Source of the DNA: Arion vulgaris
Lineage: Eukaryota; Mollusca; Gastropoda; Stylommatophora; Arionidae
Direction: 5' to 3'
Assembly (NCBI GenBank): GCA_020796225.1
Contig: CM036761.1
Coordinates: 37,449,428 to 37,513,427 of the forward strand
DNA: 64,000 nucleotides
Positions 33,001 through 45,575 of the stretch are shown here, in pieces (within the stretch, counting starts at the first letter, position 1; each line of letters opens with the position of its first letter). The notes beneath the pieces were generated by a model that did not search any database, had not been told where the DNA came from, and worked only from the letters and a program-made list of their open reading frames with translations. Made by a program: the position numbers and the translations under genes.

Positions 33001-36000
33001 ATAGTCAGCGGTGCTCTTATGTAAATTTAGCTAGTCAGCGGTGCTCTTATGTAAATTTAGCTAGTCAGCGGTGCTCTTATGTAAATTTAGCTAGTCAGCG
33101 GTGCTCTTATGTAAATTTAGCTAGTCAGCGGTGCTCTTATGTAAATTTAGCTAGTCAGCGGTGCTCTTATGTAAATTTAGCTAGTCAGCGGTGCTCTTAT
33201 GATAATTTAGCTAGTCAGCGGTGCTCTTATGTAAATTTAGCTAGTCAGCGGTGCTCTTATGTAAATTTAGCTAGTCAGCGGTGCTCTTATGTAAATTTAG
33301 CTAGTCAGCGGTGCTCTTATGTAAATTTAGCTAGTCAGCGGTGCTCTTATGTAAATTTAGCTAGTCAGCGGTGCTCTTATGTAAATTTAGCTAGTCAGCG
33401 GTGCTCTTATGTAAATTTAGCTAGTCAGCGGTGCTCTTATGTAAATTTAGCTAGTCAGCGGTGCTCTTATGTAAATTTAGCTAGTCAGCGGTGCTCTTAT
33501 GTAAATTTAGCTAGTCAGCGGTGCTCTTATGTAAATTTAGCTAGTCAGCGGTGCTCTTATGTAAATTTAGCTAGTCAGCGGTGCTCTTATGTAAATTTAG
33601 CTAGTCAGCGGTGCTCTTATGTAAATTTAGCTAGTCAGCGGTGCTCTTATGTAAATTTAGCTAGTCAGCGGTGCTCTTATGTAAATTTAGCTAGTCAGCG
33701 GTGCTCTTATGTAAATTTAGCTAGTCAGCGGTGCTCTTATGTAAATTTAGCTAGTCAGCGGTGCTCTTATGTAAATTTAGCTAGTCAGCGGTGCTCTTAT
33801 GTAAATTTAGCTAGTCAGCGGTGCTCTTATGTAAATTTAGCTAGTCAGCGGTGCTCTTATGTACATTTAGCTAGTCAGCGGTGCTCTTATGTAAATTTAG
33901 CTAGTCAGCGGTGCTCTTATGTAAATTTAGCTAGTCAGCGGTGCTCTTATGTAAATTTAGCTAGTCAGCGGTGCTCTTATGTAAATTTAGCTAGTCAGCG
34001 GTGCTCTTATGTAAATTTAGCTAGTCAGCGGTGCTCTTATGTAAATTTAGCTAGTCAGCGGTGCTCTTATGTAAATTTAGCTAGTCAGCAGTGCTCTTAT
34101 GTAAATTTAGCTAGTCAGCGGTGCTCTTATGTACATTTAGCTAGTCAGCGGTGCTCTTATGTAAATTTAGCTAGTCAGCGGTGCTCTTATGTAAATTTAG
34201 CTAGTCAGCGGTGCTCTTATGTACATTTAGCTAGTCAGCGGTGCTCTTATGTAAATTTAGCTAGTCAGCGGTGCTCTTATGTAAATTTAGCTAGTCAGCG
34301 GTGCTCTTATGTACATTTAGCTAGTCAGCGGTGCTCTTATGTAAATTTAGCTAGTCAGCGGTGCTCTTATGTAAATTTAGCTAGTCAGCGGTGCTCTTAT
34401 GTACATTTAGCTAGTCAGCGGTGCTCTTATGTAAATTTAGCTAGTCAGCGGTGCTCTTATGTAAATTTAGCTAGTCAGCGGTGCTCTTATGTACATTTAG
34501 CTAGTCAGCGGTGCTCTTATGTACATTTAGCTAGTCAGCGGTGCTCTTATGTAAATTTAGCTAGTCAGCGGTGCTCTTATGTAAATTTAGCTAGTCAGCG
34601 GTGCTCTTATGTAAATTTAGCTAGTCAGCGGTGCTCTTATGTAAATTTAGCTAGTCAGCGGTGCTCTTATGTAAATTTAGCTAGTCAGCGGTGCTCTTAT
34701 GTAAATTTAGCTAGTCAGCGGTGCTCTTATGTAAATTTAGCTAGTCAGCGGTGCTCTTATGTAAATTTAGCTAGTCAGCGGTGCTCTTATGTAAATTTAG
34801 CTAGTCAGCGGTGCTCTTATGTAAATTTAGCTAGTCAGCGGTGCTCTTATGTAAATTTAGCTAGTCAGCGGTGCTCTTATGTAAATTTAGCTAGTCAGCG
34901 GTGCTCTTATGTAAATTTAGCTAGTCAGCGGTGCTCTTATGTAAATTTAGCTAGTCAGCGGTGCTCTTATGTAAATTTAGCTAGTCAGCGGTGCTCTTAT
35001 GTAAATTTAGCTAGTCAGCGGTGCTCTTATGTAAATTTAGCTAGTCAGCGGTGCTCTTATGTAAATTTAGCTAGTCAGCGGTGCTCTTATGTAAATTTAG
35101 CTAGTCAGCGGTGCTCTTATGTAAATTTAGCTAGTCAGCGGTGCTCTTATGTAAATTTAGCTAGTCAGCGGTGCTCTTATGTAAATTTAGCTAGTCAGCG
35201 GTGCTCTTATGTAAATTTAGCTAGTCAGCGGTGCTCTTATGTAAATTTAGCTAGTCAGCGGTGCTCTTATGTAAATTTAGCTAGTCAGCGGTGCTCTTAT
35301 GTAAATTTAGCTAGTCAGCGGTGCTCTTATGTAAATTTAGCTAGTCAGCGGTGCTCTTATGTAAATTTAGCTAGTCAGCGGTGCTCTTATGTAAATTTAG
35401 CTAGTCAGCGGTGCTCTTATGTAAATTTAGCTAGTCAGCGGTGCTCTTATGTAAATTTAGCTAGTCAGCGGTGCTCTTATGTACATTTAGCTAGTCAGCG
35501 GTGCTCTTATGTAAATTTAGCTAGTCAGCGGTGCTCTTATGTAAATTTAGCTAGTCAGCGGTGCTCTTATGTAAATTTAGCTAGTCAGCGGTGCTCTTAT
35601 GTAAATTTAGCTAGTCAGCGGTGCTCTTATGTAAATTTAGCTAGTCAGCGGTGCTCTTATGTAAATTTAGCTAGTCAGCAGTGCTCTTATGTAAATTTAG
35701 CTAGTCAGCGGTGCTCTTATGTAAATTTAGCTAGTCAGCGGTGCTCTTATGTAAATTTAGCTAGTCAGCGGTGCTCTTATGTAAATTTAGCTAGTCAGCG
35801 GTGCTCTTATGTAAATTTAGCTAGTCAGCGGTGCTCTTATGTAAATTTAGCTAGTCAGCGGTGCTCTTATGTAAATTTAGCTAGTCAGCGGTGCTCTTAT
35901 GTAAATTTAGCTAGTCAGCGGTGCTCTTATGTAAATTTAGCTAGTCAGCGGTGCTCTTATGTAAATTTAGCTAGTCAGCGGTGCTCTTATGTAAATTTAG

Positions 36001-39000
36001 CTAGTCAGGTGCTCTTATGTAAATTTAGCTAGTCAGCGGTGCTCTTATGTAAATTTAGCTAGTCAGCGGTGCTCTTATGTAAATTTAGCTAGTCAGCGGT
36101 GCTCTTATGTAAATTTAGCTAGTCAGCGGTGCTCTTATGTAAATTTAGCTAGTCAGCGGTGCTCTTATGTACATTTAGCTAGTCAGCGGTGCTCTTATGT
36201 ACATTTAGCTAGTCAGCGGTGCTCTTATGTAAATTTAGCTAGTCAGCGGTGCTCTTATGTAAATTTAGCTAGTCAGCGGTGCTCTTATGTAAATTTAGCT
36301 AGTCAGCGGTGCTCTTATGTAAATTTAGCTAGTCAGCGGTGCTCTTATGTAAATTTAGCTAGTCAGCGGTGCTCTTATGTAAATTTAGCTAGTCAGCGGT
36401 GCTCTTATGTAAATTTAGCTAGTCAGCGGTGCTCTTATGTAAATTTAGCTAGTCAGCAGTGCTCTTATGTAAATTTAGCTAGTCAGCGGTGCTCTTATGT
36501 AAATTTAGCTAGTCAGCGGTGCTCTTATGTACATTTAGCTAGTCAGCGGTGCTCTTATGTACATTTAGCTAGTCAGCGGTGCTCTTATGTAAATTTAGCT
36601 AGTCAGCGGTGCTCTTATGTAAATTTAGCTAGTCAGCGGTGCTCTTATGTAAATTTAGCTAGTCAGCGGTGCTCTTATGTAAATTTAGCTAGTCAGCGGT
36701 GCTCTTATGTAAATTTAGCTAGTCAGCGGTGCTCTTATGTAAATTTAGCTAGTCAGCGGTGCTCTTATGTACATTTAGCTAGTCAGCGGTGCTCTTATGT
36801 AAATTTAGCTAGTCAGCGGTGCTCTTATGTAAATTTAGCTAGTCAGCGGTGCTCTTATGTAAATTTAGCTAGTCAGCGGTGCTCTTATGTAAATTTAGCT
36901 AGTCAGCGGTGCTCTTATGTAAATTTAGCTAGTCAGCGGTGCTCTTATGTAAATTTAGCTAGTCAGCGGTGCTCTTATGTAAATTTAGCTAGTCAGCGGT
37001 GCTCTTATGTAAATTTAGCTAGTCAGCGGTGCTCTTATGTAAATTTAGCTAGTCAGCGGTGCTCTTATGTAAATTTAGCTAGTCAGCGGTGCTCTTATGT
37101 AAATTTAGCTAGTCAGCGGTGCTCTTATGTAAATTTAGCTAGTCAGCGGTGCTCTTATGTAAATTTAGCTAGTCAGCGGTGCTCTTATGTAAATTTAGCT
37201 AGTCAGCGGTGCTCTTATGTAAATTTAGCTAGTCAGCGGTGCTCTTATGTAAATTTAGCTAGTCAGCGGTGCTCTTATGTAAATTTAGCTAGTCAGCGGT
37301 GCTCTTATGTAAATTTAGCTAGTCAGCGGTGCTCTTATGTAAATTTAGCTAGTCAGCGGTGCTCTTATGTAAATTTAGCTAGTCAGCGGTGCTCTTATGT
37401 AAATTTAGCTAGTCAGCGGTGCTCTTATGTACATTTAGCTAGTCAGCGGTGCTCTTATGTAAATTTAGCTAGTCAGCAGTGCTCTTATGTAAATTTAGCT
37501 AGTCAGCGGTGCTCTTATGTACATTTAGCTAGTCAGCGGTGCTCTTATGTAAATTTAGCTAGTCAGCGGTGCTCTTATGTAAATTTAGCTAGTCAGCGGT
37601 GCTCTTATGTACATTTAGCTAGTCAGCGGTGCTCTTATGTAAATTTAGCTAGTCAGCGGTGCTCTTATGTACATTTAGCTAGTCAGCGGTGCTCTTATGT
37701 AAATTTAGCTAGTCAGCGGTGCTCTTATGTAAATTTAGCTAGTCAGCGGTGCTCTTATGTACATTTAGCTAGTCAGCGGTGCTCTTATGTACATTTAGCT
37801 AGTCAGCGGTGCTCTTATGTACATTTAGCTAGTCAGCGGTGCTCTTATGTAAATTTAGCTAGTCAGCGGTGCTCTTATGTAAATTTAGCTAGTCAGCGGT
37901 GCTCTTATGTACATTTAGCTAGTCAGCGGTGCTCTTATGTACATTTAGCTAGTCAGCGGTGCTCTTATGTAAATTTAGCTAGTCAGCGGTGCTCTTATGT
38001 AAATTTAGCTAGTCAGCGGTGCTCTTATGTAAATTTAGCTAGTCAGCGGTGCTCTTATGTAAATTTAGCTAGTCAGCGGTGCTCTTATGTAAATTTAGCT
38101 AGTCAGCGGTGCTCTTATGTAAATTTAGCTAGTCAGCGGTGCTCTTATGTAAATTTAGCTAGTCAGCGGTGCTCTTATGTAAATTTAGCTAGTCAGCGGT
38201 GCTCTTATGTAAATTTAGCTAGTCAGCGGTGCTCTTATGTAAATTTAGCTAGTCAGCGGTGCTCTTATGTAAATTTAGCTAGTCAGCGGTGCTCTTATGT
38301 AAATTTAGCTAGTCAGCGGTGCTCTTATGTAAATTTAGCTAGTCAGCGGTGCTCTTATGTAAATTTAGCTAGTCAGCGGTGCTCTTATGTAAATTTAGCT
38401 AGTCAGCGGTGCTCTTATGTAAATTTAGCTAGTCAGCGGTGCTCTTATGTAAATTTAGCTAGTCAGCGGTGCTCTTATGTAAATTTAGCTAGTCAGCGGT
38501 GCTCTTATGTAAATTTAGCTAGTCAGCGGTGCTCTTATGTAAATTTAGCTAGTCAGGTGCTCTTATGTAAATTTAGCTAGTCAGCGGTGCTCTTATGTAA
38601 ATTTAGCTAGTCAGCGGTGCTCTTATGTACATTTAGCTAGTCAGCGGTGCTCTTATGTAAATTTAGCTAGTCAGCGGTGCTCTTATGTAAATTTAGCTAG
38701 TCAGCGGTGCTCTTATGTAAATTTAGCTAGTCAGCGGTGCTCTTATGTAAATTTAGCTAGTCAGCGGTGCTCTTATGTAAATTTAGCTAGTCAGCGGTGC
38801 TCTTATGTAAATTTAGCTAGTCAGCGGTGCTCTTATGTACATTTAGCTAGTCAGCGGTGCTCTTATGTAAATTTAGCTAGTCAGCGGTGCTCTTATGTAA
38901 ATTTAGCTAGTCAGCGGTGCTCTTATGTACATTTAGCTAGTCAGCGGTGCTCTTATGTAAATTTAGCTAGTCAGCGGTGCTCTTATGTAAATTTAGCTAG

Positions 39001-39716
39001 TCAGCGGTGCTCTTATGTAAATTTAGCTAGTCAGCGGTGCTCTTATGTAAATTTAGCTAGTCAGCGGTGCTCTTATGTAAATTTAGCTAGTCAGCGGTGC
39101 TCTTATGTAAATTTAGCTAGTCAGCGGTGCTCTTATGTACATTTAGCTAGTCAGCGGTGCTCTTATGTAAATTTAGCTAGTCAGCGGTGCTCTTATGTAA
39201 ATTTAGCTAGTCAGCGGTGCTCTTATGTAAATTTAGCTAGTCAGCGGTGCTCTTATGTAAATTTAGCTAGTCAGCGGTGCTCTTATGTAAATTTAGCTAG
39301 TCAGCGGTGCTCTTATGTAAATTTAGCTAGTCAGCGGTGCTCTTATGTAAATTTAGCTAGTCAGCGGTGCTCTTATGTAAATTTAGCTAGTCAGCGGTGC
39401 TCTTATGTAAATTTAGCTAGTCAGCGGTGCTCTTATGTAAATTTAGCTAGTCAGCGGTGCTCTTATGTAAATTTAGCTAGTCAGCGGTGCTCTTATGTAA
39501 ATTTAGCTAGTCAGCGGTGCTCTTATGTAAATTTAGCTAGTCAGCGGTGCTCTTATGTAAATTTAGCTAGTCAGCGGTGCTCTTATGTAAATTTAGCTAG
39601 TCAGCGGTGCTCTTATGTAAATTTAGCTAGTCAGCGGTGCTCTTATGTACATTTAGCTAGTCAGCGGTGCTCTTATGTAAATTTAGCTAGTCAGCGGTGC
39701 TCTTATGTAAATTTAG
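33001..39716. repeat. 30-bp satellite array, 224 units
   Basis: Unit starts ctagtcagcggtgctc and ends aaatttag, 30 bp, 40% GC. The 6716 bp equal exactly 222 units of 30 bp and two of 28 bp (units 101 at about 36001 and 186 at about 38553, both lacking cg after gtcag). I read 27 units with an A-to-C change (gtacat), four with G-to-A (gcagtg), one gataat unit and 190 consensus units. The array begins just after an LB LINE tail and ends sharply at 39716. Repeats are all head-to-tail. It lies inside the EPS8 locus if the exon at 57267 is correct. Confidence 0.99.
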
Positions 39717-39719
39717 CTA

Positions 39720-39849
39720 GCTGAAAGAGTAATGGTTATCTATGGTATATCCAAGTGATAACATCAGAATACGAGCCAATTCTTAAATCACATATCACGC
39801 TTCTTCGTTGAATCTTATTTATTAGTACATATCGCCAACAAATGTGTTA
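39720..39849. other. Spacer between satellite and LINE
   Basis: Short non-repetitive sequence; nothing recognised. Confidence 0.5.
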
Positions 39850-41966
39850 AGGTATACATGTACTGATTAATATGTTGACAATGCCATCATCGATATGTTC
39901 GAGTTACTCAATGTTGAAAATGAACAGAACATTGAAGACAAATGGACTAAGATAAAGGACACACTATTGGGGGCAGCAAATAGTAGCGCAGGATTAAAGA
40001 CGAAAGACAGAAAACCCCGGAAAAGCGATGACACCTGGAAATGTATTCAAGAAAGAAGAAAGATGAAACTAGCGATATTTAATACTAAGGATGCAACAGA
40101 TGAAATCCAAGCTAAAGAGGAATATAGACTAAAAGACAAGGAAGTGAAAAGAGCGGCTAGAAGAGATAAAGAGCATATGTCAATCGACTGGTCGAAGAAA
40201 AGGCAGCTAAGACTGGAAACAGTAAAATGCTATACAACACACTAAAACAACTTACTGGAACTTTTGTTTTAAAGGGTGGCCCAATCAAGAGTAAAGATGG
40301 TAAAGTTCTAACATCAGATACCGAGCAGAAGAAAAGATGGGCAGAACATTTTGAAGAAATATTAAATTGATCCACCAGTACTACTCAAGTTTGACGAAGA
40401 GGCAAGAAACAGCTCCTACCAATTAACGAAGAAATGATAAGTGTAGCTGAGGTCAAGGAGGCAATCCATTACTTGATAAACAATAAGGCAGCGGGTGATG
40501 ACAACATTACTGCAGAAATGCTCAAAGCGGCTGATGACACAACTATTAGCCAGGTGCAAGAACTATTTAATAAAGTATGGGAAGAAGAAACTATCCCAGA
40601 TCAATGGAAAAAAGGAATAATTGTTAAGATCCCCAAAAAGGTGATCTCAAAGATTGCAACAACTGGAGAGGTATCACCCTATTATCAGTAATGACCAAGA
40701 CTTTCTGCAAAATCATTCTTAATAGCATCAAAGGAGCAGTGGACACAACCCTGAGAGAAGAACAAGCTGGTTTTAGACCTGGGAGAAGCTGCTTAGACCA
40801 AATAATAACCCTACGACTAATTTATGAGGAACATATTGAGAAGCAACAACCACTCATACTAAATTTCATCGATTTTAAAAAGCCTTTGATAGTCTACACA
40901 GAATCTCTCTGTGGAATATTCTGAGATGCTATGGAATACCAGACAAAATAATAAACATTATTAAGAGCCTCTATGATGGTTCACAGTGTGCAGTTAGCAC
41001 TGATGGTGGACACAGCGACTGGTTTATGGTTGAAACTGGAGTAAAGCAAGGCTGTATTCTATCTCCGCTATTGTTTGGAGTGGCCATTGACTGGGTGATG
41101 CGAAAATGTTGCAGGGCGAAACTGGCATCGATTGGGTAGAAAATAGTCAACTACAAGATTTGGATTTTGCAGATGATATTGCCTTGTTAAGTAGAAACAA
41201 CCAAGATATGCAAAGAAAAACAGACAACTTGTCATCTATAGCATCAAAAGTTGGACTGCAGATAAGCTATGAAAAAACAAATATAATGAAGACACTTATG
41301 GCAAGTAATGCAGATATCACACTTGAATCTAAGATGATAAAAATAACAGAGCAGTTCACCTATTTAGGTAGCAATTTTGATTGCACAGGAAATGTTAAAA
41401 AGAAATTATGATACGAATTGGCAAAGCAACATCAGCTTTTAAAAGTCTAAATAAAATATGGGACTGCAAGTTATATAGTATTAAAACTAAATTACGAATT
41501 TTCAATTCAAATGTTGTATCAATCCTAACATATGCCAGCGAGAGTTGGAAAATGACTAAAGATATAGAAAGCAAATTGAATGCATTTGAAAATAGATGTC
41601 TGCGAAAAATAATAAATATAAAATGGAACGAATTCAGGAGAAGTGATGAAATCAGAGAAATGTCTGGTCAACCACTAGTGACAACTGTTATAAGAAAGAG
41701 AAGATGGAGATATGTTGGGCACACTTGAGGAGAAATGATCAACGAATATCAAAGCAGGCATTGAAGTGGGATGCAAAGGGTTCAAGAAAGAGAGGTCGAC
41801 CTAAGAAGACCCTGAAGCGAACTTTGATGAGAGAGAGGAAATATCGGTCTCAGTTCCATGGAGGAGATTGAGCGAGTTGCCCAGGATAGAGCGGTATGGA
41901 GAAATTACTTGCAGGCCCTATGTAACGTATAACGGTACGAGAGGAATTATTAATTAATTAATTAAT
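39850..41966 (+). mobile_element. LINE LG, longest copy: reverse transcriptase, 5'-truncated
   Basis: Non-LTR retrotransposon fragment of about 2.1 kb. In order: pre-RT region (from 39895, charged, KDKEVKRAARRDKEHM), AIHYLINNKAAGDDNITAEM (finger, about 40456), QAGFRPGRSCLDQI (about 40763), then a frameshifted DFKK segment, VETGVKQGCILSPLLF (about 41033), the catalytic FADD (41165-41176), a thumb with TYLGSNFDCTGNVKK, LTYASESWKMTKD and a KRRWRYVGHT tail. The upstream endonuclease is missing. At least four frameshifts or stops split the frame. The 3' end repeats gaggaatta(ttaa)n. FADD and the tail motif place it among common invertebrate LINEs; I do not assign a clade. Confidence 0.9.
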
Positions 41967-42224
41967 GCCATCATCATTGTACTTTGGTGAATAACCATGT
42001 ATACTCTCTATGTTCTTTCGTTACACATGAAGATATCAGAGGAAGTGTGCAAACTTCGCAGCACTGGCGAGAGTCCCCGAGGTGACTGTAAAGATCATGA
42101 ACATTTTTTAAGGAATTGTATTTTAATCTTTTGAATGAACTTTTCCCGGGCAGCGGCTTTACAACTTATTCATAGATTTTCAAGGTTTTCTTTACGTGCT
42201 CAACTTGAACATATAATCTTTGTT

Positions 42225-42400
42225 TCACTGGCCCAGTAGGACTAGGAACTCGATCTCGTCTATATTGAAATCATGGATCTTTGGCAAAATATCCCGATCG
42301 TTCCACGCGGGGATTGAACCGAACATCTCTGAAGTGAGAGGCGAGTATCTTACCTTCAAGCCACAGAAACCCCTAAATATATGTACCGTGCATGGTCTGT
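42225..42400 (-). mobile_element. SINE family S5, tRNA-derived
   Basis: On the minus strand a tRNA-like head (ctgtggcttgaaggtaagat, B box ggttcaatccc) is followed by the S5 body ending gatcgagttcctagtcctac. This is the only S5 copy here with a clear head. Confidence 0.75.
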
Positions 42401-43960
42401 GCTTGAAAATGGAAAAATTAATGTAGTTATACGGCCTATCCTATACACATTTCTGGAACGAACTAGACCTGTTATTTCGTAATCACAATCTGATTGTGAG
42501 ATAGGATAGGCTAACGATAATCTCATGTTTATGATGTTGAGTTAAAATATCTTTCTTGCAAATGAGAAGTTACCGTGCGGACATGCTGCGTTCGAATCTC
42601 CCGAGTATCAATTATTACTCATTATTTTCTGCTATTTGCTAAATGTTATTATACCAATGACCTGCATATGCGTGGGGACAGCTCTGGGAAAGCGATTTCA
42701 ATTCACATGTCCTGTACAATCCCCCAGTATACTCTCAGAAATCGGAACAAATTGTTGTGATGTTATGTTGGAAATAAATCGCTTATCTTAAAATAGAACA
42801 GCCAATAGATTTACTATTTCTTTCTTCCGTATAAAAAAAAAAAGAGAACATCACAGAATGATTCACTTTTTGCATTTTTGCAAAATATAAAGGAAATCGT
42901 GTCATGTTCAAGGATCTGTTCTTTCGTGTAGTCTCATTGTTGACGTGTCACGTCTTCAATAGAATCACACAGAAGGTGGCGGTTAGTCGATTGTCATCAC
43001 AACCCCAGAATTTCCTGCCTCGAGAATAGACATCTTGGTTGATCATTACACTATGTCAGTACACAATAAATTAAAAAGAAAATAGCAATCAACTTCATTG
43101 TTATTTTCAAGGGAGAAAAAAACTTATTTTTCTTAAATCCATCGTGACATTGCCAACATCCGGTGTCTTAAAAGTCTGTTTTCGTCGACCAAAAAAAGAA
43201 TAAGAATTTTTAAGAACCTCAGGGAAAGCATCGGAGTCAACGAATATGAGCAATAGACAGACAGTGAACATGTATTAGGGGCTTCCAGAAAAACAAAAAC
43301 AAATGACCAAACACAGGATTTGAGCCATAAACCTTTATTCCGTAAGGCTTCCATTTTCGTTGAGCATGGCTACGTACTAGTGTTTAAATTTTGCACTTCT
43401 TATTAAGTTATCTATTCTGTATTTCTTCTCTATTCGTTGTAATCTCTCTTGTGTTTCTTCTCTAGCAATGAATTGTTCCGTTCATTCTGTTTCTTCTTTT
43501 ACAGTGAAACATTCTCTTCATTATGACCGTTCTCCAACAGTGAAGATGTCTCCTCCGCGTGCGCTGCTTCTTTAACAACTGAGTGCTTCTTGTCTAACCA
43601 TAGCATGTCAAGTTGCTTAGTTTACTAATTATGTATGACATGTACTGGATATTTTCTGTTTGGAACTGTAAGAGTCCGTTCAGCTGATATAAATGGTTAG
43701 ACTCGACATTATCGCTACTCCCACATGAGCACACTCTTTTATATTTACTGACAATGCCAACATCAGAGCAACTATACAGACGTTCTTAAGGCGATACGAA
43801 TACTCTCATTTACTGAAAAACGTGGGAATCCGTTTTTAACGGTTGGAACTGGATATTTTACCACACCAGAATTAGAAACATGTGAATGACACGAGTCAGC
43901 TCTGACGGCCTTCTTATAACCAATCAGATCCGATACCATAATATAGTATCACTCCTGACA
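42400..43960. other. No recognised gene
   Basis: A tRNA-like cgttcgaatctc at about 42590 lacks a convincing partner A box. Otherwise AT-rich DNA with no exon supported. Confidence 0.4.
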
Positions 43961-43969
43961 TGGTTCTTT

Positions 43970-44146
43970 TTCCGATCCAGAAACACTTGAACTTTCAGCT
44001 CTTCGTCTCGGTGCCATGGACATCGCAAACCTTCGGTTCGGTGCCACGAACACCGTAAATCTGGGGAACCTGTGGCTTTTCTGCCAGCCCGCGGAATTGA
44101 ACCCGCACTCCAACGCGCTACGAACTCGCTGGGCAGGCGAGCAACG
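43970..44146 (-). mobile_element. SINE family S1 with target-site duplication
   Basis: 177-bp minus-strand copy flanked by tggttcttt at 43961-43969 and 44147-44155. An internal deletion has removed part of the head (the cacagagggctagtcac stretch). Confidence 0.85.
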
Positions 44147-44219
44147 TGGTTCTTTAAAATGGGAGTTTTCTGTTTGCATAATTTTAGTTACCAGTCTGTA
44201 CAAATGTGCCCTGTTAGAT

Positions 44220-44360
44220 AATATGCGTGCACTTTGGTTGAAATTCGGATGTACATGTCCTACATGCCATAGGGTCTTAACGAGTGCGCAGCGTACTCCT
44301 GTTCTCGGCCAAAACCACACAGATCACAAAGAATGGTTAAATTGGTTGATAAGAGAGAAA
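44220..44360 (+). mobile_element. S3-like SINE tail
   Basis: accacacagatcacaaagaa and tggttaaattggttgat recur at about 17798-17832 and resemble the S3 end cacaaagagtggttaacaag. Confidence 0.4.
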
Positions 44361-44604
44361 GCAAAAAACACTCCAAAAACATAGAAATCGTGATGGTCTG
44401 GTTCTTGATTTCAGAGCAGTAACTACTACATCATTATGCATCTTCACCGTACCCTATCCACAGCGGGTGTATTTTCGCCATCATAAATCATAATCCATAT
44501 GGGACACAGCAATGGAGGTAGTCTTCGTAAATAAACTTATGAAAAAGACAATGGGAAAACTTTTAGAATCGGCGTCTCTGTGTTCAAGAAGTCACCCTAT
44601 GTGA

Positions 44605-44845
44605 ATGAAAATCGTGGCACATCCTTTACAAGACTTCGCCATCAACCACAGTAAACCAGTTGACTTTCTAGGCACCAATTATACGTTCAGTAGTTTGCCA
44701 TTGCTTTTTGAACGGTGGGGTCTATTTTTACGGTTTGTAAAAATCAAAGGGAACTAATCTGCTTCCAAACTGAACGACGAGAAGTTTGAAACAGGTATAC
44801 TTGGGTTGTGATCAAGTTCATTACTACTTAAGATACAGACGACCA
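44605..44845 (-). mobile_element. SINE family S2, degenerate full length
   Basis: Tail (atgaaaatcgtggcacatcc), middle (ttcagtagtttgccattgct) and head remnant (gtatacttgggttgtgatca) are in S2 order on the minus strand. Confidence 0.8.
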
Positions 44846-45294
44846 TTATACTTTAACCATTTTCAGTTAGCTCAAAGTATCAGCGACAGTAGAGTACTTG
44901 AATTAAAACTCCGCTGCGATGCCAAATTTTACTCCAGATCTAGAATTTCGGTACCAATATTCGGCTGGTTATAATAAGGAATAGACTACACTTGAAGTTG
45001 AACACCGTAAGTTGGTGATAACATCCAGCTCACTGTTATTGTGCTAGGATAACTCAGAAGAAAAAGGAGTAGAAAAACCGACATATTAGTGCGTGTGTCG
45101 CTACGGATATTTTCCAGAACTAAAGTCAACCTCTGGATTGTAGGAATCCTCTTGCAAGAGACTGGTTCGGTTCCGGACCACTGTTGCACAATTTGGTATA
45201 CTGTCGGTATGTTGTCATTGCAACATCGTCGTATGAGATATCCGCGGTTGTCGTATCATAGACAATTTGGTCTAACATAAAAGAGAACGTATGT

Positions 45295-45575
45295 AAAGTC
45301 TGGATATCATACAGGAAGACAAAACTGTAGGTACGTACCACACATTTTTTTTTTAAAAAGTCTGTCGTGTAAGCTGATATCATACAGGAAGATAAAACTG
45401 TAGGTACGTACCACACATTTTTTTTTAAAGTCTGTCGTGAAGCTGATATCATACAGGAAGGCAAAACTGTATTACCACACATTTCTTTTTTTTAAAAAGT
45501 CTGTCGTGTAAGCTGCTATCATACAGGAAGGCAAAACCGTGCGTACCACACATTTCTTTTTTTTATAAGTCTGCT
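45295..45575. repeat. Tandem repeat of about 64-76 bp, four units
   Basis: Units carry atatcatacaggaag, caaaactgta, accacacattt, a poly-T run and aagtctgtcgtg. They begin at about 45301, 45376, 45440 and 45516; length differences come mainly from the poly-T runs and a missing ggtacgt block. Confidence 0.9.

Noticed and set aside
33001..39716. CRISPR array
   Set aside because: Units are contiguous 30-bp repeats with no unique spacers and no cas genes, in eukaryotic DNA.
41165..41176. Retroviral or endogenous viral polymerase
   Set aside because: The FADD motif sits in a non-LTR (LINE) context with no LTRs, protease, integrase or envelope.
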